Shown here one piece after another: positions 38,763 to 48,101 of a stretch of DNA of 64,000 bases (position 1 is the first letter of the stretch; every line of letters begins with the position of its first letter). Source of the DNA: Dasyornis broadbenti (Eukaryota > Chordata > Aves > Passeriformes > Dasyornithidae); assembly GCA_013397935.1 (NCBI GenBank), contig VZRN01000521.1, positions 1,044,187 through 1,108,186 on the forward strand. Reading direction: 5' to 3'. Made by a program: the position numbers and the translations under genes. Below the pieces are notes generated by a model, which saw only the letters and a program-made list of their open reading frames with translations, was not told where the DNA came from and ran no database searches.

Positions 38763-38795
38763 ACACACACATATATATATATATTTTTTTTTTTT
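38763..38795 (+). repeat. (CA)n-(TA)n-(T)n simple repeat
   Basis: A short ACACAC run passes into an alternating AT run and then a run of 13 T. Confidence 0.85.
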
Positions 38796-40943
38796 CCATT
38801 TAAAGGATCTCCCTCAGTTTTTCAATGTTTTCCAACTACTGTAGAGTAATTCACCAAAAATGCATTTAACAAACATTTCTCAATAGCAGGTTGTTTATTA
38901 ATCTTCGGCATGTAGGTACCTATTTTCCTTAACTTTTTAATCACTAAAAATTAATAGAAATATATCAACAAGGCTATTAAAACACAGTGTGTGTTGTGCA
39001 GGGTACACTCAGATATATGAAAACCAATGAAAAGGCAGGAAGCACAATGGTCGTTCTTTAAAGCTCTCTAGTCATCAGTGACACTCTGTCATTCAGCATG
39101 TTTTATTGTCCACTTGAATCAAATGAATAGAACAATCTCAGGGAAGTCACAGTGTTTCTGGGCAGACAGTGTATTTGTTAGAGAGGCAGACAATAAAATG
39201 TTAGTGAAGCATCTGAAATGGCTCTACACCAAATGAGGATGAGACTTCTTATTTATGAATAAGAAAAAAACCCCTTGAATGACACTCCTTATTTATTCTG
39301 CAGTAAAAGAGAAAGCCAGGATGACTGAAATTCTGTCTATAGTGCAAACAGAAAACATATCAGCCACAAGAGACTAAGTTTCATCTGAATATGTAAGATG
39401 TAACATCATTGCTGGTTCTGAAGTTAAGATCACTTTTTCTGAAGCAGCAGAAATTCACTGATGACAAAATATTACTCATTTTGGCCCATGTTCTGGTTAT
39501 AAGCATGTCAAACTACTTATAAAGTCTCTAATAATATATAGCTAAAATCTCATAATTGGAGTAAAAGATGATCTTTATTCTGCTGCACCACAAATGCTGG
39601 AAAATAATCTAAGAGTGCAGAAATTGTATAAGAAGATTACTCTCAAAAGGACTGGTGCATGAAATTCCCTTTTATTAAAAATAATATATTTGGCAACTAA
39701 CACATGACTTTGAATTTATTTGGAATGGAAGATCTTCATACAACTCTAGAAATGCACATACAAGAAGCTAGTGCCCTTTCCCAAAGTAATTATGTTATTT
39801 GGAGTCCAGAATCTGCCCTGCAGATCCAAACTCTAAACAAACTAATTATCAAATTATCTAATCTGCCGGATATAGATCAAATCTCCAGAAGAACTGGTTG
39901 CTAATTGTAGGTATATACATGTATATATGTGCCTAACTGTATGGACGATATTTTTAGTTTAACCTTCTGTGAATTTAATTAATTTAGTCCTTCAAAAAGC
40001 TTTCTTCTGAGAAAGGCCAGAAAGGGAAGTACTGTGACAGCAGCCATAAATCCACAGCAGAAGAAACACAGGGTAAATAGCACAGGGCACAAGTTGTATT
40101 TAAAGTATTTGTGTTCACTTTGAGTATGTGTGTCTATCTTTATGCGAGTCCTGGCCTGCTCAGAGTACTTCAATTCCTGGGTAATGGAAAGACCATCAGA
40201 AACCTGAATCTCATCATCTTGTTTCAAAAATGAATCACTCAAGCAAAAAGAAGAAAACAACTTACCAAAAAAACCCACTAAGAACAATCCAAACATGATA
40301 CTGAGATTTTGCCTCTGCAACATGAAGGCCAAATTCTTCACTGGGGTAAGTTTACAGTGCCAGCAGAAATTCACATCCAAAATGTGTAGCATAGGAGTAA
40401 AGGGCAGAGACAAAATCCAGGAGCCAGTTTAGGCTGGTCGTAGTTCAGTGTTCCATATCAGCAACACAGCTGGGCACGTATTTTTCACTGTGTGAAGTCC
40501 TGTGTACTTTAGCTCAAGTTGTGTGGGATAATTCTGTTAAAAGAGGTAAGAATTAAAAAAATCTTTCTCATTAAACCTTCTTCAGCCTTCCTCATTAAAC
40601 CTTAAAAATAAGTAGAAGAGAATATGACTGATTCTGTTAACAGATCCATTTGCTATTACATTAAAATATAAGTTCAGAAGGTTCATGCCCCATGTTCTGG
40701 TTGTAACATCAACTCTTACACAACATGGCTAAGCCCCTGCTTTCATCAGAAAAGGTCAAGCTGAAGCAGCAGCTCAGAAATACAGGACAGCCTAACAGTT
40801 CTTGCTGACGCTAACTAGCAGGTCACTATAGAAGAAAGAGATAATTCTTTTTCACAGAGATTATAGCCAAAACAGTAATATAATTATGAAGGATGAAAAG
40901 GCCTGGGAACTCTGCAATACCAATTCCATTTATATTATATTAC

Positions 40944-41062
40944 CATAGAATCACAGAATGGTTTGGGTTGGAAAGGACCTTATAGATCATCCCGTTCCAA
41001 CCCCCCTGCCATGGGCAGGGACATCTTCCACTAGACCAGGTTGCTCAGAGCCACATCCAAGC
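40944..41062 (-). mobile_element. CR1 LINE 3' end fragment
   Basis: This is the reverse complement of a CR1 3' terminus: CATAGAATCACAGAATGG, then GGTTGGAAAGGACCT, and a CTGCCATGGGCAGGGACA stretch typical of avian CR1 3' UTRs. It is about 120 bp long and heavily 5'-truncated. Confidence 0.94.
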
Positions 41063-42483
41063 TGGATTAGTTAAATTCTTTGTCTTCTTTCTCCAGCACA
41101 TGGCTTTCCACTGTTGCCTCTGTGACCCTGAGACTTAAAAAAATATATATAATAATGTTGACTCAGCCAATTATTAATCCTCCTTGTCTTTTTATAGCTT
41201 CAGGGAGATTTGTACAGAGTTGATTGCTAGGTACCGCTCCGTTTATCCCGGTGTTCCTTGCACAACCCGGTTGCCCAATGCCAGACTTCACTTTTTCCTT
41301 GCCAAGCTTGCTGTGCCTGTATGCCACATGCTTGGATCATTCCCAGGACAGCATGGGCTCCTGCTGCAAGTGCCTGCTTTGCAACCTGCCTCCTGCTCTG
41401 GGCCTTGGCGTGGAGGCAGTGGGTGAGCCAGCTGCCCACTGCTCAGCACTCGCTGGAGGTTACAGCATGGAGCTGCCAGCACAGGAATTTCTGCCTGCTC
41501 TAGTGTAAAATAACCAGGAGGGGCCAAAAGGGTGTCATGAATTTAGGGTGAGACTCAAGGGCACTGTGCTGCTGCCCTCTTGCCCTTACCAGGCTCTGAC
41601 AGCCCATTAGTAATGGCATCATATGGGATGTTTTATTGTCTGAAATTGTGGACATTCTGAGACTAATTTTCCAGCTGAGGGTGTGTAATGCTATTCCAGA
41701 TGCCCTGGAGTGTCCCTCCCAGCCTCAGCAAGGTAAGGGTCATGCACATGGCTGTCACATCCTCACCTCCATGCAAGTACCCCGGATGCCTTAAAGTATT
41801 TCTCAGACAGACCATGAATCCTGTGTTTAGGCACCTGAATCACTTATTGACTGTCAAAAGCAACTATGGCTGATGGAATATATTTCATTAAAACTACTTC
41901 TAATGGAAAATTGCATTTCTAAGTGAGCTCTTGGTTCCTTTATTTTTGCATTTGCATTATGTGCTTTGTGAGGGAAAGGTCAAATTTGAGAGGAAGCTGA
42001 ATGCTGCAAAATGGAAATATTTGTTGGAAACGAGAACTTGTGGTATTTGAATTGTCACTGTAGATTTGCAGATTTCCGTTGGCTAAGAGAATTAGACATT
42101 TTTCAAACTGCTCTGTAATGTGTCCTTCCCAGCACTGTCAATGCCAGCAGTGATTGCTGTCTGACAGAAGTGCCTGAGACTGCTGCAACACAAACATTCC
42201 TCAACACTGACCCAGATAACCTGTGCTGTCGAACAAATTACACAGGATAACATCATTATCTCCTTATTCTGAGGCCTAAAACTTAGATGTCTATGAAGTT
42301 TGGCACCTTTTCTACCTGCAACAGGTGAAGGAAAGAAACAGGCCTCTCCAGAAGACAATTTTTCAAACTAGATACATCAAATGAGCAAAAGGATCACACT
42401 CTGTGTGTGCTATTCCTTTCTGCCACCTGCACAGGAATCTGCTGCTCTCTCTGGACTGCAAACTCTGCAGAAGTAGCCTTGTT
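41063..42483. other. Intergenic DNA
   Basis: A moderately GC-rich patch (41,200-41,500) with overlapping short open frames on both strands, followed by AT-rich DNA. No gene or repeat family was recognised. Confidence 0.6.
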
Positions 42484-42591
42484 CATAGAATCACAGAATA
42501 TCCTAAGTTGCAAGGAATGCACAAGGATCATCGAGTCCAACTCCTGGGCATGCACAGGACCACCCCAAGAATCACAACATATGCCTGAGAG
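42484..42591 (-). mobile_element. CR1 LINE 3' end fragment
   Basis: A degraded reverse-complement CR1 terminus: CATAGAATCACAGAATA, then GGATCATCGAGTCCAACTCC and a GCACAGGACCACCCCAAGA stretch. It resembles the subfamily at 47371-47945 but is more diverged and shorter. Confidence 0.9.
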
Positions 42592-42802
42592 GTTCACACT
42601 CTGCAGTTGTACACTGAAGAGCAAAATCGGACTGGGTTATTGCCCTATCTCAAAATAATTTAAAATGAGTTGTTGATATTTTTTGTAGGCCTAAGTATAA
42701 AGTCTGTATCTCTACAAATATAATGTCAATTGAAAGAAATTCAATCAACAGTATTGCCAAATGCAACTGTCATTGTGATTGCGTAAGTACAAGGAAAACC
42801 CT
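42592..42802. other. Short intergenic spacer
   Basis: Unremarkable AT-rich DNA between the CR1 fragment and the GGAA microsatellite. Confidence 0.6.
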
Positions 42803-42910
42803 GGGGGAGGGAAGGAAGGAGGGAAGGAGGGAAGGAGGGAAGGAGGGAAGGAAGGAAGGAAGGAAGGAAGGAAGGAAGGAAGGAAGGAAGGAAGGAAGGA
42901 AGGAAGGGAA
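42803..42910 (+). repeat. (GGAA)n / (GGAGGGAA)n microsatellite
   Basis: About 108 bp of purine-only repeat. An 8-bp GGAGGGAA period comes first, then an uninterrupted GGAA (AAGG) run of about 16 units. All reading frames through it stay open, so apparent protein frames are artefacts. GGAA arrays are also tandem ETS-core sites. Confidence 0.97.
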
Positions 42911-45900
42911 ACTGAGTTTCATTGGGAGAGAAATTGTGAACCTCCAAACATAAATATACTAATTTTCATTCTAACTTCAATGATACATATATTTAAAATA
43001 TTTTCAATCAAGTCCAGAAAAAATTTAACTTCCTGAGCAAGGCTACTTTTGTTCTCAGACTGCAGTTTTTCTGTTTGCATTTCTTATGCCATTTTCCTTA
43101 TCCACTCAGCCATCTATTTTTAGTTTGATTTGACATGAATTTCCTCCCTGCCCTTTTTTACATATACTTACTCATCTGCACTGGCCTTGTTTTGACTCTT
43201 AGCAAGTGACACACTTATGACAGATGCACGCACACACAGGACTAGAATGCATTCATATACACTCTCTGTACACCTTCAGACTCTACACTGTCCCTGCTTC
43301 TCACCAGAATTTACCACTGAAAAAAATACGCCCCACTGAAGATCAGTGTCCCAGCTATTTAGTCTGACCCTTGAATCCAGATGTTGCATGATGCTATAAA
43401 AATATGGTAAGAAGCCTTTAATTTCGGAATTCCCCATTTGGATGCATTCTAAGGTGATGATGATTACCTTGCATTTTCAGTATCTTGTTTAAATGTCACA
43501 GTGCTTCAAATGCTACAGCTGTTTGTGGCTCTTTGTCATGTGATGCAATGAGGTTATCTTGGCAAACTTCTGACTGGGTTGGATGCCGTATCTCAGGAAC
43601 CACAGCCATGGTTTACTCCCTAGGTGACTATTTTAGCAAGTTCTGCATGAGCATGGAAACCAGATCAGGGCTGAGCCACGCTGGCGGAGTGGTACAGGGA
43701 AATCCAGGCTGCATTTGTCCATGCAGTGCCTTTCAGCACATAAATAAAGGACTTTAGGCCCTGGAGATGACAACCCAGCATCTTTTGCAAGTGGCTAAAT
43801 GAATAAACAAAAATTTGATGTCAGACCTAAAACTGCATAGCCTGTTGCTAACCTGAGATAAGCACAAGCCCTTTTCATACACACGAATGCATGTGATCCA
43901 ATGGTTTCACACTGCTGCTGTCTCTTCCCTTTCCTCTCTAAAATGCCAACACTATTGGAAAATCAATTTTATAGAACTTGTCCATTGCTCACTATGCTCT
44001 TGCCAAGACCCCAGAGTAGTTCATAGCATGCTGCTCTTCGTGCCTAACAAGCTCCTCGTGTGCTGCAGGACTTGCCAGCTGCGCTGCTCTCTGCCTGTGA
44101 CCCAGCCGTGTGCTAACTTGGGTGGCTACTACACCTCCTTTTGAAGATAATAAAACACAAATCAGCATCCTCAGCTGGTGAGATAAAAGGCATTTCTGGA
44201 AAATGCACCCAGTTCTATAATTCTTTATTTATGAAGGCCTTCCAGAAGGCTTCTGTATGTATGGAGAACTTCCAAAATGGCTTTGAAAGAGATTTATATT
44301 CCTGAAGAATATTTAGAACTTATGGTATCTTTTTCTCACAATACTAGCTAGAGGCCCCAGATAACAGCAGTACTTGATGCAGTTGTCTGCAACGTGGAAT
44401 GAGGGAGGGAGAGGCATTCCTCGTTGCAAAACTGCCGCTGGTCATCGGCCATGCTTCAGCACAGCTCACAAACAGGCTTGTGCAGAAGGGATGTTATAGA
44501 TGTTCAGGATCTGCAGACTGTGCTTGAAGAGTTTTACAGCTATTCATTCATACACCTAACAGAAAGCAAGCCTGGCCTAATCCCTGGGAACAAGGCTCCC
44601 ACTCAGATGGTTTTCTTACACTGGATGCACTCTGTGGTTGCCCCAATATTTCACACAGTGAAGGCCTGTCGTGAAAAAGAACTTTGGCCCAATGTTGTCC
44701 TTTATATAAACTCTGGAAGACCTACCAGGAATTAGCTCCAGGCTTCTACAGAAGGCTTTTCCTTGTCATACACATAGGCTTTTCCCAAGTTACACATGCA
44801 TACAGTTTCAGAAACACCTGATTATTTTATCATCTATCACCACACAAAGACTCAGGTTTTTCTACCTACTCTCTTATTTTCTTTCTCTCTTTCTCACCCA
44901 TCCATCCATGTGTCCATTGTCTTCTTACCCTTCCTTTATGGTCCTGCTATTGACACACCTCCCGTCAAGCCAACTGTCCTTCGCTCACTCAACCAGTGTA
45001 TCAGGCAGCTCTGAAGGCCTATAAAGTACAGCTTTAAAGAAAACAGTGTTAGGGACAGGACAGCAATTCTACTTTTTCTAGGTATGTGGCTGCTTTAGGC
45101 TCCTCTGCTTTGTATGAAATTCCCTGAGTTTTTCATTGTCAGATTTATTATATCCAGAGCAATACTAACGTCCCAAAACTAAATTCAGAACATTCTGTAT
45201 TATCTTGTTCTGCAGCCAGTGCAATGAAATAACTCTGTGCTGCTTTCCAAAAGAGATGATTCTCCCATGATGTTTCACAGCAATTCCAGTCAAGTTGGGG
45301 CAAGTGCCATGTCTCTGCAGGTCATATCTCTGACTCCCTTCTCTGCAAAACTATTTGTCAATGTATTTATTTTGGCAATTTCCAATTCAGATACATTTTG
45401 TATGCTTTTCCCTTATGCTTCTCCCATTTTTTGTGCAACAGGATATTGTGCCCTCTAGGATAACCAGATGGGTGTAAGGACTGAGACTTCAGCTGGTGTG
45501 AGTTGGCAAAGCCATAAAGTCCTTGGAGTTGCAGTGACTTACAGCAACACTGGTTATTTACTTTCTCACATATTAGTTTTAATACCCCTCTATTAATATA
45601 GCTACTATTTGTCATATGATCACTTTTTTTTTTTTTTTTTGGTAGGAATTAAGACACTGTAATTTTATAGTACCAAACACAGCAGCAAACCTGATTGTAA
45701 CTAATGCAAATTTATATACAAATTATATCTGACTATATTTACATGTGTCTAGAGAAGGAAAGATCCAGCAATCACTTGCAGTCTCCATCTACTTATGCCA
45801 TACATTCCTCTCTAATGCACACACTTCATGTTCCCAAAGTTTCTGATTTCAGGCTTTCTGATGGTTCTGGTCTTTAAGGCACAAATAGATAAGGCACTTT

Positions 45901-46985
45901 GTTCTGCTTCAGGCATGTGGCTGGCCAAAGGCATTTATCTGATGTTAGGGAAAGATACTTTATTTGATTAAAAAAACCTTTTATCTTTCTCAATCCAGAG
46001 TTTGGCGTTTAAGTACAGCAAAGTAACTATCTAAACCACAGACAGGGCAAGCAGCTCAGCAGGAATTACTCAGAATAAAAAGACTTTGTTTCTGTGTGAC
46101 AAACGCCAAAGTTGAGTGATTTGAAAATTCATTTATTGCTCATCTAAACCACAATGGGGTTTTGTTGCTGCAAACATCTCCCTTTTCCATTTTTAGTATG
46201 TCTATTATAGACCCATATCCTCCCCTCTGAGTTTGTACATTTGGTGACACTGTTGGTCACAACATAGCAGCACAAAGAAACCACAGTTATCACTAAAGAT
46301 GCCACTATAGTAAACAGCTACAAATTCCATTCTCCTCAGTCATTATTCTGGGAACTGTAATGGGATATGCAGTGAATCACTGCTGACCTCGTAATATGGA
46401 AAGCTCTGTCACAGTCTTTGCAGTGAAATACTAAGCTTGGGGGAATGCAATGTGCAAATATTTCTAATAAATTGTACTCAGTATCAGTGCAACAAGAAAG
46501 GGAAGAGTTCATTAACAGAATAATAATGAATATAATGTTATAATGAATATATATAACATATAAATGAATGTAACAGCATTATTCTCCCATATCCCGTCTC
46601 GCATATATAAAATTATAATTTTTTATTGTGATGTCTTTAGCATTGTTAAGACAAGCTAAAGCAAATTCTTTTCTGCCTCACGTTTTATGTTTTCCCCAAG
46701 AGGTCCAAACTGGCGATGAAAACGTGGCTCCTGGAATAAGGAGATGTGCAATTTTGGCCTCAATCAATAAAATCAAGCACATGGGAAAGTCCTTGCAGAA
46801 CCAGGTGTTCCGGAGGGCCAGAGCCAGGCTGGCAGCTTCAGCTGGGGACAAGGACTTCATCCCCACCACGTCTGTGCCTGAATGAGTAACAGGCTGTGGC
46901 ACAGCCCCTGACGGCTGCCCCTGCCTGGCTGGGAAGTGTGGCTGCAGTGCAAACCGTCCAACACATCCAGCTTTTCTCTTCATTA
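42911..46985. other. Intergenic DNA upstream of INSIG2
   Basis: About 4 kb of AT-rich DNA with a CT-rich patch near 44,875-44,905, a run of 17 T at 45624-45640, and an AT-rich alternating stretch at about 46,520-46,575. Short open frames show no recognisable homology. Confidence 0.65.
45624..45640 (+). repeat. T homopolymer (17 T)
   Basis: An uninterrupted run of 17 T followed by GGTAGG. Confidence 0.95.
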
Positions 46986-47370
46986 TTGAATCACAGAATG
47001 TTAAGGGTTGGAAGGGACCTTAAAGATCATCCAGTCCCAATGCCGCTGCTACTGGCAGGCACACGTCCCACTAGACCAGGCTGACCAAGGCCTTATCCAA
47101 CCCGGCCTTGAACACTGCCAAGGTTGGGGCATCCACAATCGCCCTGGTCAACTGCTCCAGTGTCTCACCCACACTCACAGTAAAGAACTTCTAATACCTA
47201 ACCTAAATTTCCTGTCTTTCAATTTGTACCCATTACTCCTTGTCCTATCATTACAGTTCCTCATGGATAGTTCCTCTCCAGCTCCTCTGTAGGCCCCTTT
47301 AGATACTGGAAGGCTCCTATGAGGCAACCTTCTCTTCGCCAAGCTGAACTGGCCCAAATTTCCTGGCTTG
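46986..47370 (-). mobile_element. CR1 LINE 3' end, proximal copy A
   Basis: A reverse-complement CR1 running from GAATCACAGAATG through GGGTTGGAAGGGACCT to 3'-UTR sequence including CCACTAGACCAGGCTGACCA. It stops where a second terminal motif begins at 47371. About 385 bp remains. Confidence 0.95.
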
Positions 47371-47945
47371 TCACAAAATCACCCAGTATCTTGAGTTGGA
47401 AGGGACCCACAAGGATCATTGTGTCCAGCTCCTGGCCCTGCACAGGACACCCCCAGAGTCACACACCATGTGCCTAAGAGCATTGTCCAAATGTTTCTTG
47501 AGCTCTGTCAGGCTTGGTGCCGTGACCACTTCCCTGGGGAGTCTGTTCAGTGCCCAACCACTCTCTGGGTGCAGAACTTTTTCCCGACATCCAACCTGAA
47601 CCTCCCCTGATTCAGCTTCAGGCCATTCCCTCAGGTCCCGTCACTGGTCACAAAAGGGACTAGTCAGTACCTATCCCTCCACCTTCCCTCGTGAGGCTAT
47701 TGAAGACCCTGATGAGGCCTCCCCTCAGTCTCCTCCAGGCTGAACAAACCAAGTGTCCCCAGCCACTCCTCATTCGGCCTCTAGACCTTCCCCATCCTCT
47801 TGGGGTCTTTTGGACGCTCTCTAATAGGTTAATGCCTGTTTTGTACTGTGGTGCCCGACACTGCATACAGGACTCAAGGTGAAGTGCTTCTCTTATCAAC
47901 ATCGTGGCTCTCCTCTGCACTTGCTCCAGAGCCTCAGTGGCGGTA
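47371..47945 (-). mobile_element. CR1 LINE 3' end, proximal copy B
   Basis: A second CR1 in the same orientation, starting with TCACAAAATCACCCAGTATC and a GAGTTGGAAGGGACCC signature. It belongs to a different subfamily from copy A (GCACAGGACACCCCCAGAGT and ACCACTTCCCTGGGGAG signatures). It extends to the edge of the INSIG2 CpG island. The 5' boundary is approximate. Confidence 0.93.
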
Positions 47946-48039
47946 CCCAATGCTTCTCCGAGGTGGAGCGGGGCGGTGCGCGCAGCTCCCGCCGGAGCAT
48001 CACCGCGCTCCCCCCGCGCTCCTGTGCTCGGCACGGCCG

Positions 48040-48101
48040 CGGCCCGGCGGGCGCTGCCGAGGCTGCGCGGGGCGGGGACTGCGGAAGATGGCGGAGGCCG
48101 A
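48040..48101 (+). other. INSIG2: INSIG2 exon 1, non-coding (start approximate)
   Basis: INSIG2 has a 5'-UTR first exon in other vertebrates. Here a consensus donor, GA|GTGAGT, ends at 48101 in the CpG island and would splice to the acceptor before 52032. The transcription start is unknown, so 48040 is only a placeholder. An ATG at 48088 in strong context (A at -3, G at +4) lies in the exon. Confidence 0.65.
48085..48094 (+). promoter_or_regulatory. Candidate YY1 site overlapping an ETS core
   Basis: AAGATGGCGG matches the core of the YY1 consensus and overlaps the ETS core GGAA at 48083-48086. YY1 sites just downstream of the start are typical of CpG-island promoters. Confidence 0.5.

Larger units (their letters stand above)
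37681..40943. other. Intergenic AT-rich DNA
   Basis: AT-rich DNA with a CA/TA/T simple repeat (38763-38795) and a palindromic CRE at 38035-38044. An uncharacterised 144-codon open frame runs on the minus strand at 39979-40413. No other feature was recognised. Confidence 0.65.

Noticed and set aside
42723..43036. Lys/Glu/Gly-repeat and Pro/Ser/Phe-repeat frames
   Set aside because: They are translations of the GGAA microsatellite, which is open in every frame.
14111..46985. tRNA, rRNA, microRNA-like genes, LTR elements or endogenous retroviral remnants in the intergenic region
   Set aside because: No cloverleaf, LTR ends or retroviral protein motifs were recognised by reading. A profile search could still find degraded copies.
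47990..48010. An SRE-like ATCACC motif near the INSIG2 promoter
   Set aside because: Only about 7 of 10 positions match a sterol regulatory element, which is too weak in GC-rich DNA.
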